Assembly (NCBI RefSeq): GCF_001649575.2
Contig: NC_051450.1
Coordinates: 13,679,300 to 13,743,299 of the forward strand
Direction: 5' to 3'
From: Kryptolebias marmoratus
Taxonomy: Eukaryota; Chordata; Actinopteri; Cyprinodontiformes; Rivulidae
Length of the DNA: 64,000 nucleotides
Of this stretch, positions 48,254-63,200 are shown piece after piece (position 1 is the first letter of the stretch; each line of letters starts with the position of its first letter). The notes beneath the pieces are model-generated. The model did no database searches. It was not told the DNA's origin and saw only the letters and a list, made by a program, of their open reading frames with translations. Position numbers and translations under genes: made by a program.

Positions 48254-51200
48254 ATGGCCGTCAGCAGTCCGAAGACTAAAGCAGAAGGACTTCCGGACAA
48301 ACACATGGAGACTATGGAGGTGAGTTCATTTCAGTTTCTGTTTCAGCCACTCAAGTGAAAACATATTTTTCATTTTATTTGCGCGTTAAAGTTAATTTAA
48401 ATGGCTACTCTTTTAAAGTTAATTTAAATGGCTACTCTTTCCGTACTATATCTGGAAAGTTGGCTTAATAAAACGCTAATTAGCATCTCACCTGTCCGCT
48501 CATTAGCGCCTACAATCAGCGTAAATTAGATTCTGGTCGCGCGAGTCCGGAAATTTGGCATTTTACCACCGGCTGTTTTTAATTAGGGACGACGCAGCTG
48601 TTAGTTTTTATCTAATTAACTGTGAGACAAGGATAAGGTTGGTGTCTTCATGCTTATACTCAGGCTGGAACCAGTTTTATTTAGGTAGTTTCAGTTTTAA
48701 ACTGGTATTTATGTGTTGCGTTGTTAATAAAACTTTAAAGTAAACAAATGAAATTATGTGAAACATATAAGTTACGAAGCTCAATTGATTTGATTGATGA
48801 ACTAGACCTATTTAAAAATGGTATCAACAATTTACACAATAACTAATGTGTTTATGTAAATGTTTTCAGATTTAAGAGATAAGTGTTTGCTGATTTGAAT
48901 CATAAAATACATGAATTTTGGTGTTTCTATTCAATTGTCAGGTAAACTAAGTTTTCATCAACATTAAAGTTAATAACATGACATTAAAACTTTATTTGTC
49001 TTTAAAAATGAATTTTATACCAAATGAGCATTTTTAATTTTTATCTGAGTGTTTTTTTTTCCTAGAATGATGATAAACCAAACAACTAAGTCAATAATTC
49101 AATAAATATGATGTGAAAGTTTGATTATCTGAGTTGTAATCTCTCATTAAAGTTGGCTGCAACATTAAACTTTACCACAATTACTTTGTACCACTGGATT
49201 AGTTCACTTAAAAATGAAAGATTTATTTTAAATGCCTGCATGTGTATTATGGTGGATTTATTATTACATTTTGGTTATGTTTGTCTCCATTTATTAACTC
49301 TTCGTGTCTAACTGGTCCACCTGATATGCTGCTATAAGGAGCAGTCAGAGCAGCTCCATGGGCTCTTGTTTTATGCATATTTAATGTGTCAGAGCGCGGG
49401 TAGGCTGGAATAACAGGCAGATTGTCATGTATTTCTGTTTTTCAGTTGCTATTGACAACATGCTGTATGCTGGGGGAGCTCTTGTACATTAGGCTACTTT
49501 TCCAACCACTCATTACACCGCTGGGCGAAGTCGACCTCCCACATAATTATTATCATCAGGTCATACCTGAAGAACGCTACACCTCTAATAAAACACTTTC
49601 ATAATTGAATTAACGGGGGGATTGATGTTTTGTAAAGTTGTAAAACAGCTCTTACACACTGATTTAAACCCCCAAATGGAGGCAATCATTTTTACTTTCA
49701 AATGACTGGTTCATGTTGTAACTGTGAGGGAGCTAAATGCATTTTTAACTTCACTTTTCACATTTAATGCTTGATATTCTCTGCTTCAGTTTGTTTTCTA
49801 TCACCGTGAAAGGGGAGTATTTGTCTTTTTGGAATCTGTGATGAAAAGAATGACCAGTGGCAAAAGTAGATATAGGCTATTGGCAATTTTTTGAGGAAAG
49901 ATAAACTTGAAAATATAAGGGCATCTTTAACGGTTTTGTTTTGTCTTTTTTGGCTCTGAAGTCTCACAGCAAAGGAGTTCGGAGAAAAAGTCGATTCACA
50001 GGTTCGGATGGCAGCACTTCCTCCGACACGACAACCAAGAGCCTCGTTCGTCAGGTAAGGCTGGCACTGACGATTGACTTTATTTAAACTTCTGTTCGTG
50101 CTTTCAGATGGAATATCCTGGGGAATGACATTTGTTGTCTGTTGGGAATGTTTTTTTGTTTTTCTTTTTTTCTTAAACCATAAAAGAAATCTGCATCTTA
50201 TAACTATATGAGTTCTGTATGTGCCTTTTATTTTTGTAAATACTTTGCAGTCAATAAAAAACTGGCATAAGAGCTCAACTTCAGTCATCATCATCCATCA
50301 TGGATAAGATGTGCACTGCAGTGAAAGCCTTCTGTAAACACTTCTGGGTACAATATGTTGAGTGGAAGTCTGTCATCCGAGCTGCATCCTCGGTGCTTTG
50401 ACTGAAGCTCCATAGTGGCCTGTTATAACGCAGACCCTGCGCAGAACACATTCAACAAGTCTGTTCTCTGTTGAGCAGACCTGCAGTGGGGACAGGATGA
50501 ACTGGGTTAAGGATGTGCACTCCGAAATGTTTCTGCCTTTTTTGGAGGAGGCTCAGATCAGATCGTCTCGTCTTTGGCACAGCAGCGGCCGAGCGATGGG
50601 AAGCTGGAGGAGATCAGAACAAAGTGGCACCTCTTAGATGACGGTCTGCTTCGTCTCAAGGCTACAGAGATCCTCTGAACAGGCTGTTAAAGCTCAGTGA
50701 GAAATTGCCAGATTTTAACACCACCCTTGGGAGCTCATTCCCAGTCTTGTCCCAAAATGAGAATTTTTTTTTCCCTACAGTCAGTTATCCCTCACAATAC
50801 TTAAAAAAATGTCTTTAAGTTGTACTACAGCAATCAGACTGAGAACAGTCATCAGTCTACAGAAATTAGGTCATTTAATAACATAGGAAAATGAACATAC
50901 AATGAGTTTCAGGGTCAGCGAGGACCTTGGATATCCTCTTCAAATATTTGCTCTTAGACGGCTCCAGAAATAAGAGACCTTCCAGTAACGCCTTGTCTGT
51001 TTGGATAACAATGTAAATATGGTGTTAACAGAACAGCTGTTTTAACCTGACCTCATTCCCTTCTTGTTTGAGCTGTCATACACATCATTTTCACATTTTA
51101 ACACACAAAAATAGGATGGAACTTCAAAATTGCATAACTAGCACATCATTTTGAAATGTTACAAACTTGCATTTGCTTCCGTTTGCTTTCCTGTCTAACC

Positions 51201-54200
51201 ATTTCTTCTAGCCCTTTCATACTTGTAGGCATTTAAAGAACATTTCATCTGTGTCGCTAAGCGATCGATCCAAGCATCCAGTGTTCCAGGACGATCTTAT
51301 GAGCAGCTCTTTAAAGACAGAATTACTCATGCTCCCACAGATCGAGGGGGGCAGAGGGCAGATGGGGTCAGTTGCGAGAGACAGGATGCGAGATGGTCAT
51401 GACCTGATGCCTGGGGTGGGGGGTGGGGGGGGAGTGTGGAGGAGGCTGGGAAGGATGGAGGTCCAGGCCTGACTGTTCAGCCGTGGGAGTAGAGAGGTCA
51501 GCTCAGCACTCCACTGAGAAGGCAGAAGGGCAGAACTGTCTCAGACTTGGCAGCAAACTTAAACAATCTCAGGTGAATGGTTTAATGTTTAATGTTCAGA
51601 CGGAGGTGGTTTAGTTCTGCGTTTAGTTTAGTTGTCAGCAGATGGTATGAGTGAAATTTGTGGCGCTTGTGAAACTTTGCGTCAGGGCTGTAGTTCTGTC
51701 CTCACGATGCCTTCGTGTTCAATCAAACCTCTTTTTGTAGGCCTAGATTATTCAGAGAGTCCGTGACTCATAAGTCCTTCACATTTCTAATACTTCTGGA
51801 CAATCAAAAAATGATTAAAACACATGTTTGGGGCCAACACAGTAGAAATCAGGGCTGTTGAACAGTAGTTCAGACTGTGGTTTATTTAATGCAACACATC
51901 ATCTCACAATCAACCTCCTGCAGCCTCCCACACTTGTGTGGATGTAAATGATTGCACCAAGATTCCCACTTCTCCTCTCTGTTCTCAGCCTCCTGTTTAT
52001 TTCACGTCTGTTTCATGTGATTATCTCATGATGTTTCGCACTAATTTAACACACAAGTGTAATCTAAACACTTGTCTGTTAATGCGGGAAAACAGGGATT
52101 TAGTGAAGAAGGTTGAGAGTGTGTGGTGAAGACAAAACCTGCTAACGCCTTCTCTTTACCCCAGTATTGGAAACATGTTAATTCCCATCATTTTCCTGGA
52201 TTATCTTTTAAAATCAGGACAATGTATTACACAAAAATTAGCAATCCTTTTGATCCCTATGAAATCTGACAGCTCTGTTGCTTTTATCTATGTGTATATG
52301 TTATAAATATTTATGTTTCACCGTGGGTGCCACTGCCAATTTTTACAGGTTAAATATCAGTCACAAAACCCTTTTTTTTCATATTTTCTGCCAATTAGAT
52401 GCAATTGTTGGCATCAACCTGCAGTATTTTGCCTTTATATGAAACATTACAGTGAACTAAGGCAGCTGGAAATGATGCTGTGGCTTGATTTGCCATGACT
52501 GTGGCACTAGACTGCCATCTTGTGGTAAAACACATGAATGTGTCTATGCAATCTGAAGTTTTTCTTTTTACCTTAGTTTGTTGTAACCATTCTAATGGAA
52601 TAGTTTAATGGACACTTGTAAGTAATTGCAGCTGAACTTATTTATTTTGAATCTCATCTTATCTTATCCATAGCAATATTTTTGAAGATCCACCTTTATT
52701 TTGGTCCTTTCGTTTGCTGCGTTTGAACCTCAGAAACACTGAAGGCAACACATTATTTGTGACCAACTTTAGAGCAAAGCGCACCTTTTATAGTGTCAAT
52801 TTAAATAAATTTTAGACCAGGAGCTTTCCTAGTGTGAGGGAAAAGTTGTTCATAAAAAGAGCTGGCATTATTTTTAATTTATCTTCAATGATGATTTAAA
52901 AGATGCATATACAAAATTAGGATCATGACAAAATATTTGGTTTTCAGACAGAAACACGTAATGTTCTGTCCTTTGCTTGTAGCAGACACCTTCTCTTTTA
53001 GTTGTTGTTTTAATCAGAAAATGGATTATCTTGTACTCATGAACTGAAAGCGTGCTCTGGCTGGTCCTCAGATTGACTGAGGCTGTCATCTGCACAGAGA
53101 GTGAAATAAATACATCTTTATCTATTTTATTACTGGAATAAATTACTTCTTTTACCCCTCTGTATGCAAAGATAAAAACATGAAGCAGGAGTGAGTGTAG
53201 CTTTCTCTTTGAATTATCTTCATTTAATTATATGATAACGGCTCCATGAAACCCAATAATTTTCACATCTACTTTTAAACATAAACCTATTCATCACATT
53301 TTGTTTCCTGCAGTGTTTTTTTTTTGTGATATCAGGAGCTAAGTGAGTTATTCTAGAGGGAGACAGTCTGACAAGTTAACTGATTTATGACTCTTCTTTC
53401 TCATTGTAACACCTTCAATTCTGTTGATTATGATGCCTTTCCATCACAGGTGATACACGTCTGCCTGTGAAATATTGGCTGCAAAAAGCTTTAAAGGCGG
53501 TGAAAGATGATCCAAGACTGTGTGTTTGGCCTGGAGTGAAATACAGATACTTCTATTGTTGGGAACATAGCTTCACAGGAGGCTGCATCCATTCTGTTGG
53601 GTTGTTGCAGCAGTGTTGCTCATATTAAAGCTTCAGGGTGTGAGATGTACATCGGTCAAAAGGGAAGGGTAGAAGTTCCCAAACGTTTGAATAGAACTGC
53701 TTGAACTCAAAAGGCCTGCTGTAAGTTTTGTTAAAATTAAAATAAATTCAATAATGGAAAATAATTGAAAGTGTAGTGATTTTATCAGTTTAATTGTTAC
53801 AGTAGTTTGTTCTCTTATATGAAAACAGCTGCATGAGACTAACAATTTTCACCCCTTTTTTTTCTTTGCTTTACTGATAGACTTGACCTCATTTTGTTGT
53901 TTCTGCATTTCTTCTGTTGTAAACTTACTATTTTTGCCATTTGCTTTTTTTTTTCAAAGTGTAAAATGTTCTCAAATTATGTTCTTATAAATGACAGGTG
54001 TTCTATTTAAGGATGAATTGAATCATTTAACATTTAGTGGCCTTTTCTATATTTGGAGCTTAAAATAAAATGAAGACGGTTATTTCTAACTGCTTTTAGT
54101 GGTTTTAGGTGACAATTAGTGGCCAAAAAAAGAACTGTAATTATGACAGTCAAACCCTAGGACCAGTGTTTGTCCCTTCAAGGCTACAGTAGTAATATTT

Positions 54201-57200
54201 AGTTACAATATGGCAAAGAAGTGGGAAATGCCACCTGTGGTGTACTTGGAAATCATTTGTTTCTTATAGAAGCAATTAGCATGTGATTCTATATTGCAAT
54301 CATAAAAAGAAACATTCGTAATATGTTATATTCCTGTCTTTTGGTTGCCCCAAAATAACACAATGTAAATTTTATTAAAGGAACTTTTTTTGGAAAAACA
54401 TTAATTAAATTACTTCTGAGAGATTTAACCTAAATTTAGTGTAAAGACTGGACATAGAAAAGGAAGAATCTGCATCTTTTTTTAAAAAATTAGGATCTAT
54501 GGCACTAACTCAAACTCACTAATTTGTATGTAAGATCTTATGTAGCAAGTTGTTTTTGTTACCATTAAACAGGAACAGCTTATCTGTCACCTCCTTGATG
54601 AATTCACTACTGGCTCTAGATTTAAAATTTACCAAACTAAAGTAGCAAATCAAATCAACAATAGTATATCAGTTTTAACAAATATTCAAAAATTAATGAA
54701 AAAACTCAAGTTAGAATAATCATCCAGATAAATTCTTTACACATTTCTCTTTAATAAATGAGTGGGTGAATGAATTAATTATCATAGGAACAATTCCTAA
54801 AATACCCTCCCCATTAGAGCCCAAGCTATATTTAGGAATGAAATGTATGAATTGCAGCACTAAATATTTCATGTTCTTAGACGACTCATGCTGAAAGCAG
54901 TGGGTATTACTTTGGATTTGTCAGGACAAAAAAACTCAATTGTCCTTATTTTTTACAGCACTCGCAGACATAATCGAGTGGCTATCTTCCTGGCAAACTA
55001 AAATGTATAATGTTGCTCCGTTTTTTTGCAAAATACATTTTGATTGAAAATTACTTTGTTAAACTGGTAAAAATCATTTAGATTTTTTTTAGTTATCTTT
55101 TACTGATTTTACTTAGATTTAAACATGCTTGGCAAATCATTACATCTGCATTCCTGCCACATGTACAGTGTGTCATTAAGCACTGAAACATGAAGAGATT
55201 TAATGATTTCCACCTGACGCAGTAGCACAACGCTTAGATTGAACCTAATCGTTCAATGTGGTGTGGAAAGATATGGGTGAAGAGGTGTGTGTTGCACATG
55301 CATGACCGAACTGTGCATAATTTCTCTCTGCAGTAATGGCATTGCTGAGCTAGTATTTCTCTTTTTCACGAGAAACATGCAGTGTTTGTGTATCAATTCA
55401 GAGCAGCCTTTGTAGCAACCAGTCGGTCCTTATCATTCACTTAGAGTAAGAATGATGATGTAGTATAAATCAGGACTAAGTGATGAGATGAAATGAGAAA
55501 AAGGAGAACAGTAATAAAGCTAAAAGGGTAAAAAAGTAAAGGCAGAAAGCCAATGTGAGTGTAAAGCTTTTAAAACACATTGATCATTAAATGAAGGGAA
55601 ACGAGCAGAATTGGTGAACACGGAGTTGTTGTTCTTTATCAGAATGCAGGGGGAAAGCGGTCAATAAAGGACACTCATAACTCCACCTCCTCCCCATGCT
55701 GAGAAGGAACTTGTGTGTGATGATGAGTGTGTCTGAACCTACTCTCAGCTGAACCAGAGATCCAGCCTGCGACTGCCACAGCACAGCAGCGCTGCAGAGG
55801 ATTTGGCAGCACAGAGGATGTGCAGGAGAGTGCACAGATTTTGGAGTGGAGTAAACAGTTTAGACGTGCACCTCACTGTCAGCTGGCGGGCACCCTGCTG
55901 TGACGGTCTGACAGATGAGTTGGACATGGGAGAGGCAGAATCTGACTTTCTGATTCTGCAGAAGTAGGAGGCTCCTGGATATAACAGTGTTTTACTGCCT
56001 GGGTTCTGTACTCCTATCAGGGGTCTTTTTTTTGTGTGTGTGTGTGTCCTTGTCGCGTCTGCATCACTGTGGGCCAAGTCTGCAGGCATGGATCAAGGCT
56101 GAATTTGTCAATGTCGCTGCCTGACAGGGAGTCTGTGAGACGGCCGCCCACTTCTCCCCTCTCTGGTCCCCTTCATGCCGTGCTGTGGGCTGGGCCATCG
56201 CCGGAGAGCAGAGCTTCCATATGTGAGTTTTTAGGAAACAAAATGTGTGCCTGTGTGTGAGAGACCAAGAAGCTGGCTAAGGCAGGAGTTTTCATTCATT
56301 ATGGGCAGACTGAATGTACTTTTTGAAAAATATTTATTTTATGAGTTGTACTGCATGAATAATTGAAGATGTTCCCTAGAATGTCGAGCTGCTTTATTTA
56401 GTACGTCTGATCACTGTTTTATGGTCTATTGTCAAACAATCCATAATGCTGCAGAATTTACCTGAGATATTTGACTTGCTCCAAGCTGAAAGTTTTCTAC
56501 AGTGATGTTTTCGCTGCACATGTAGCTGGACATAATGTTTTATTCGTTTTATTTATTCCAGACTTTGCACAGAGAGCTGAAAGGTTCATGTTTTGGAGGC
56601 CAGTAGGTTTACATGGTATTATTACAGGCACATGCTCAGTTGACAGTTTGACTTTATAGGGCTTTGCTGTTTTATTTCACTTGTCTTTTATGTGTTTCTT
56701 TCTGAAATAACAAATCTAATGTGGCTGTTCTGTTTAATAAAATGCATTAGGAAAATAAATCTGGGTGTTTTTCTGTCAAATTGGATAAATAAGAGCATAT
56801 TTTTCATGCAGTTCTTTGTTAGTTTTGTCATGTTTCTGTAACACGTATAACTCAACTAGACAGGGATGTTTACTGCTTTATGTGGTCTCTGTTACACTGT
56901 AGTGCTGGAAATTAGGGTGTTTTCCCTTTTCCTTGCAATTCTTCAGTACTGCAGATGGAGAGGATTTGTGTTAATTTTGAGTTTACCACTAGGTGGCGAT
57001 GTTACACTTTGACTTTCACACACATGCAAGCCCACGTACACACACTGTAAATACATTAACAAACCAGATACAGACACAAAGAAAATGCCTCATCATCAAG
57101 ATACTAAGATTGTGTTTTTCTGATGGTGAATGTTATTTCACTGCTTAAAATGAGTTGTGCTGCCACCTTTACTGATGAGACAGTAGGTCACTGATTATGA

Positions 57201-60200
57201 GGACACCATGTTCAAAACCCAAAACAGTCAGACTGTTTAAACTGAGTTAACAAAGCACAAAATAAGGCTTTCTAAGAGGACATAACTCCCATCTATGGGA
57301 TATCAGTGACCCAATTCTTTTATCTTAAATACGTTTAATTTGTTTGGGGTACTTCTGAGATATAAATCATAATGACAAATATTCACTTTAACCAGTTTAG
57401 GGGGATGTTTTTTGATGAGAAGCGCAAATGGCCTTTTCTACATGACAATGACTTCACATAGAATAATGGTACTGATTCTTTGAAGTAATTGCACTTTTTT
57501 TATTATTAATCATTTGTTGCAGGTCTTATGAATGCCCCAAGGCATTTTAATTTTTGTCAAAAGAAGGTTGCTGAGAAAATACTCAGGCTGCTGTGGAGGG
57601 GGAAAAAAAAAACAACAACAAAAAGAAACCTCAGTTACAGGACAAAGACATATTCTGGCAAGAAATGTGGACTGTAAATGGTCCAGCCTATGTACTGGAA
57701 GAAAACCTTTATTCCAGATATGATATAGGAGGTTAAATGCTGTGCAGACTTCTGTTGTTTGGTTACACATTTTGGTTTGTGTGACACAATATTTACTGTA
57801 CAGCTGAGTAAGCTTTAATGTAACTGATGAGTGGATTAGTGCAGGACCAGATGTTGAAGCACCACACAGGAGCTTTTAAGGTCCATGAGTAAGGTGTGTG
57901 CATGAAAGCAAATGTTCACCCTGGCAGAGTATCCCTGGCAGCATGTGTTTGTTTAATGACTATGCAAAAAGGAAACATGCCGAATTTAATATAACGAGTA
58001 GAGTTAAAGCTGGAGTTCTTTGGCAGAGGGAACTGCAGGGCTGAACTTGAGAGGACCCCAGCTGCCGTGACACGGCACGCTTTCTATGACACTCTTCTCA
58101 CATGTTTCCAATATGGAGCACCAAACCGCCGTTTTACGTCTGAAATGGGGCAGAACACAATTCTGCTCTGGATGGAATGTGAAGCACGGAAACCTGGCCG
58201 GATGGGACTCCGTCTGACAGAGTGAGTAGCCAATCCCAGACTCTCCTCATGGAAAGTCAGCTAATTGAAGACAGCAGGCCTACTTTATTCCCCAATTTGC
58301 ATTATAGGCTTTCCTGCTTACTGTGATGCAGCAACAGAGACCAGCGTCTGAGTCAGTTGGGCAACACCAAAGAGTTATTCTGTCCTATGAAAAATTGTAA
58401 ACTTGTATCATATGGTGTATAAACATGGTTATATATTGACGCTGTTTATGCCAAAAACTTAGATTAAAGGGTCTCACAAGATGCGTTAGCATTAAAAACA
58501 ATTAAGGTTAACGCTCAACTGATACTACCACTACAACAACTACTACGACACAAAATTAGCTCAATATCTGGGTAAGTTATAGTCATTTTTGTGTTGGCTA
58601 AGGTCAATTATCATCTTGAATGGGTTGACTCTAAAAGTTAATTAGTTGTAGATGTACAGCCACTGATTACTTTGAGTTTCATTAAAATTTGTCCAGCAGA
58701 TCATGAGATTTTTTTGCTAACGCCACACACACTCAGACATGAGCAAAAACATAATTGCCGTTTCGCCTTCTGCAGTTTGAGATAAAGATGGCTGACTACA
58801 GTTTTAGTAAATCAGTTGTCGTTTAAGTTTTGCTTACAGTAGCAAAAACGCTAATAAAACTGGACGAGATGTGAAAGTTGTACAAATTTTAGATCAAAGA
58901 GGAAATAGAAAAAAAATGGCTTCAAAAAGCCCTTTAAGCTCCTCCCTCTGTTTTGCATAACTTTTCGTTTTTGTAGTGGCTTTGTCCTGTTCAGGGTTGC
59001 AGGGGGCTCGAAGCTATCCCAGCTGTCAGCAGGCGAGGGTTGAGGTTCACCCTGAACATACTGCAAGTCCATCACGGGGGCAACACACAGACACACACAT
59101 GCATGAATACACTCACTCCTACGAGGCTAAGTGCAAACCACCACACCAATGTGCCATCTGTGGAAAGAAGACTTTTATTTGAATGTAAAATATGCATATA
59201 AAATAAAATTTTAATGCTTTGGAGGGTTTAAAAAGTCATGAAATCTCTCCTGCAAATGACATTTCTTTACCAAATTAGCTAGATGTGAGATTTGACTAAA
59301 ACCAGAAACTTGAAGCTCATGGACTAAAAGAAAACCGTCAAGAGATAATGATATGTTCAACAGTTTGTGCCAGTTCATTCATTAGCTATAGAAAATGATT
59401 TCATACAGTAACACATTTCCTGCTTGAGCTGTAAAGTTTTCTTCCTTGTTTGATGGTTATGAGGAATGAGAAAGGCACATATACTGGTGTATTACACAGA
59501 CTGGTGTCAGTTTCCTCAGACACAATAGATTTTCTGTGTGCAAGTGGTGAGTTAAGGTCTCACGGCAAAAGTGTAAGCTGGAATTCCCAGTTTTCCAGAT
59601 ACTGGGACCAATGCCCGGGGAGGAGTGTCCAGCCAGCACAGAGTAGACTGGAGCAGGGTTTCCTTGGCAGCAATTTCACATTTCTTCACTTTTCCAGAGT
59701 ATGAAGAAATTTCCGGAAACTGAGCAGGTAATTGGTCACAAAGGCCCTCAGGAATGTCTCAGATTCAAGTAGATTTATTTATTTATATATATATTTTTTT
59801 TTACTACTTTTGCATAATATGACACATCATTGGAATGGAAAGTGTGATTTAAATCTGTGGAGGCATTTTGTAGACTATAGCTCAACTCCAGGCTGGAAAC
59901 ACTGATGTCAGAGATCTTGTCATTGACCCCTAATCATTTACGACTGTCTGAGTTTCATGCTACCTCACCGGTTAGGAAACAGTGAAATCATGGGTGTTTT
60001 ATGTGAAGGTGACTGATGAGGGTTGCATCATACTAGCTGAGCGTAATTTGACTGTCACTTTACCTTGATTTCATAACATAATTATGTTGTTGGTACATTA
60101 GGCCGTGGTGGCTCGGTGGTCAGTGCCATGGTCTTGTAGTCCTCAGGTTGCAGGTTCAAGCCCAGGTTTCTGCAGGAAGGGCATCCGGCGTAAAACAATT

Positions 60201-63200
60201 GCCAAATTGTTTGTGTGAGTTTGCTTGCTGTGGCAACACCTGAAGAAGGGAGCAGCCAAAAGAACTTTCTATTATGGTGTTTGTAAATTCAGCACCTTGT
60301 GACCCTACACAGGATAAATTAAATCTAAATAATAGGTAGATTATAAGATCCATACATAATTCCCTACCACCTGAATATTCTTAAAGGATCCAAAACATTA
60401 AGTACTGCAAAATCATCTAGTACAGTAACTGTCAATAACTTTACTGTGTTTTTTGGAGGTATAACTTGCTCCATTTAATGAAGTGATTTGGTCTTTCAGG
60501 TTCCTTTAGTTGTGTCACTTAATTTTTTATCTCTTGTTAAAAGAGAAAAGCCTTGGAATGCCGCCATCAGTTTTGTGAGGTTTCCAGTTTCTGGAAGATC
60601 CTGTTCCAAATTTAAGTTTTATCACACTACAGTACAACACATGCCTTTTGAAAAGAAATATGTCAGTGATTTTTTATTTTTTTTTATTTTAAAGCCTAAT
60701 TATCCTCTAGGTTTAAACAGTGTAGGCCAAAATACCAACCACGACTCACACTTTTACTCATTTCTAATTTTCACCATGTCTCTAAAACAAACAAACAAAA
60801 ACATGCTGACTGTATCTGGTGTAATTTGTTTGCTCTAACCGCCAACAGACATTATAAAATTTATGTCAAAGTGTTATAGAGGTGTAGTTTAGATTCATAC
60901 CTCGGGCAGGACATTCGGGCCAAATAGGGAATCAGTGAAAATAGGAGCAGATGTTCTTTGGGGCCAATTAACAACAGAAAGAGGGAGACAACCATGTCCA
61001 CCCGAGGAGGGATGCTGGCCTAAATGCATGCCAAAAAAAAAATTAGTTAGATTGGCAAACATGGATTAGAAGCTGTGTACTGTTTTAGTTAAAGTTTTGA
61101 ATATGTGTTTGGTATTTGGTGTTGTCTGATTTTTGTCTATCTGTGATTTTAATTAGCTAGAATTAATCAGTTTTCCTAATACAAGCTTTCATTTAAAAAT
61201 AGTACATATCAACTATATGATGCAACTCCAAATTAAAGAGGTGCACTATAGCTACAGTAAAAATAAAATTAATATTCGCCTAAATGTTACTTTAAGATTG
61301 TAATACTTCAGATAACTTAACAAAAGACTTTACATAAATTACATTAGCGTGAAGAGATAACAAAAATGCAAAGAGTAAAAGCTGTAACTGAAGAAAACAA
61401 AGTTCTGATGTAAGTTTTAGAGAGTTTAAATGAAAGATTGATCCATTAAGATTTCACCAAACACATTTCAACTAATTCCAGTCACTTAAATCAGCATTAA
61501 TGGTCTTTACTTAGCTTTTACGAGTAAACTGACCCAACTTGTACAGAGTGCCTGTGAGAACTGAGGAGCTCTCCAATCTGACTGAGGACACTGAGTTAGG
61601 TTGCAGAAGTCAAGTAAAAAGAAGGCCAAGGTAACATTTTCTGTAAACTGGTATTCAGAAGAGAGGATCTAAAACTGGGCCAGAGAGCAAAGCAACTTCA
61701 CAGTGAAAGGACACAGAAAGAGAGAGCTGCTGAGCATTTTCTTACTATCTGCCATGGTATTTGTCTCTTAGGAAAGAGGTGCCATGACAACAGATACCAG
61801 CTAGACAAGAAGATACACCCCTGAGAGAAGAAAGGTGGAAAGAGCTGAGAGGAAAAGAAGTGGTGTTAGGTAATTGAAGAGGAAGAGAGTGGAGATAAAA
61901 ATGAAGTGTAATGAGTGGACAAAGAATTTATAGAAGATAAAAAAGTGTTTAATTAAGAATTGCACCGCTGCTCTCGGTTTATTTACTCACTGATATCTGT
62001 GTTTGTCAGAGGTGGGCTCTGTTCTCTCTGTTCCCTCCTTTAGAGACTCAGTATGTTCATTCTAATACTTCTATAAGCTCACCCCCGGGAGCTGGCCACA
62101 GTGATCTGCTCCCTGATTGGGCACATGGCGTGGCTCACAAGGGCGGGGTTAAAGCTGCACGGATGTTTCATATTCATACTAAGCTTAAATTCATCATCAG
62201 TCCATCAGGTTATTGAGTACTATCAGCAGGAGGAGACTTTACAATTCAGTGGACTTTTTTTTAAGCAGTTGTGACTTTTTGCCTCGTGAAGCAAAGACCC
62301 TGCAAACTTCCTCCTCTGCATGTAGTGTGATGGGATACGTCTCCAGTGCTGGCTTCAGACAGAACAGAAGTGGTGGGCTCGCTTGTTTGCAGGACAGATG
62401 ATGACCTATGGATGAGCTTGATGTGCCCCCAGCCATCACCCCCTGACCCCGCTCAAACCTGCTCGCGAAACAGACTGCAGGGCTGAAATCTGCTGAGGAG
62501 GGGGACTCCTCTCACCACGTTACTGGCCTGCACATGCTGCCATGATCAAACAAAACAAGAATAAAAATGTCTCATGGGTAAGTGAGGTGTGTGAGGATGG
62601 GATCAGTATGGCGCCTTGATTGTTTCATTTTTTTCTTAGCAGCTAAATCTGTGACATTTTGCATCATATTGATAAGATTTTCTTGTTCAACAGATTATGT
62701 CAAGACTGTACACTATCATTGATTTTTATATATATGTTTTTAAATCCACTAGCTATTCCAAAGAGTGGCTTAGAGGTTTAGATATTATATAACTACAAGC
62801 AAGTGCATGCCCATTTTATGAAATCTGCTCACCGGTCTGCTAAAACTGCCTGTGTTATAAGAAATCCAACAAAAGACTTCAAAATGAACTTTTAGAAAAG
62901 AAAAAAAACTAACCTGTTTGTTATAAGCAGTAATAAAATCTCAGCAGATATGTCAGCATTTCCTGTCATAATGACACAGGCTTTTTAATTTCTGTGCATC
63001 TGATATCTGATTCTTTGCCAGTGCAGACGGATCAGGGCAGATTATAGTGAGAGTGGCTTTGCCAGGGATGAAATCAGCTACTTGGGAAGACAGTGGTGGG
63101 GGCAGGGAATAGAACATTATAGTATGGAGTTACTGTTTACTACTGACTGCACTTTCTGCTTGTGAACATTTTCTTTATCTGATTTTGTATTTGTTTTACC

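Larger units (their letters stand above)
56223..62541 (+). other. cacnb2 intron downstream of the beta-2a exon
   Basis: AT-rich intron with scattered repeats (listed separately). The stretch at about 58080-58330 is less AT-rich and has a GGAATG TEAD-type site, and could be a regulatory element, but this is not testable here. Frames such as 60488-60838 show no domain. Confidence 0.45.

Noticed and set aside
49764..50294. 176-aa minus-strand open frame
   Set aside because: Antisense to the conserved cacnb2 exon 49962-50054 and without any recognisable domain.
60101..60264. Functional tRNA gene
   Set aside because: A and B boxes are present but the sequence continues into a SINE body and no cloverleaf is formed.
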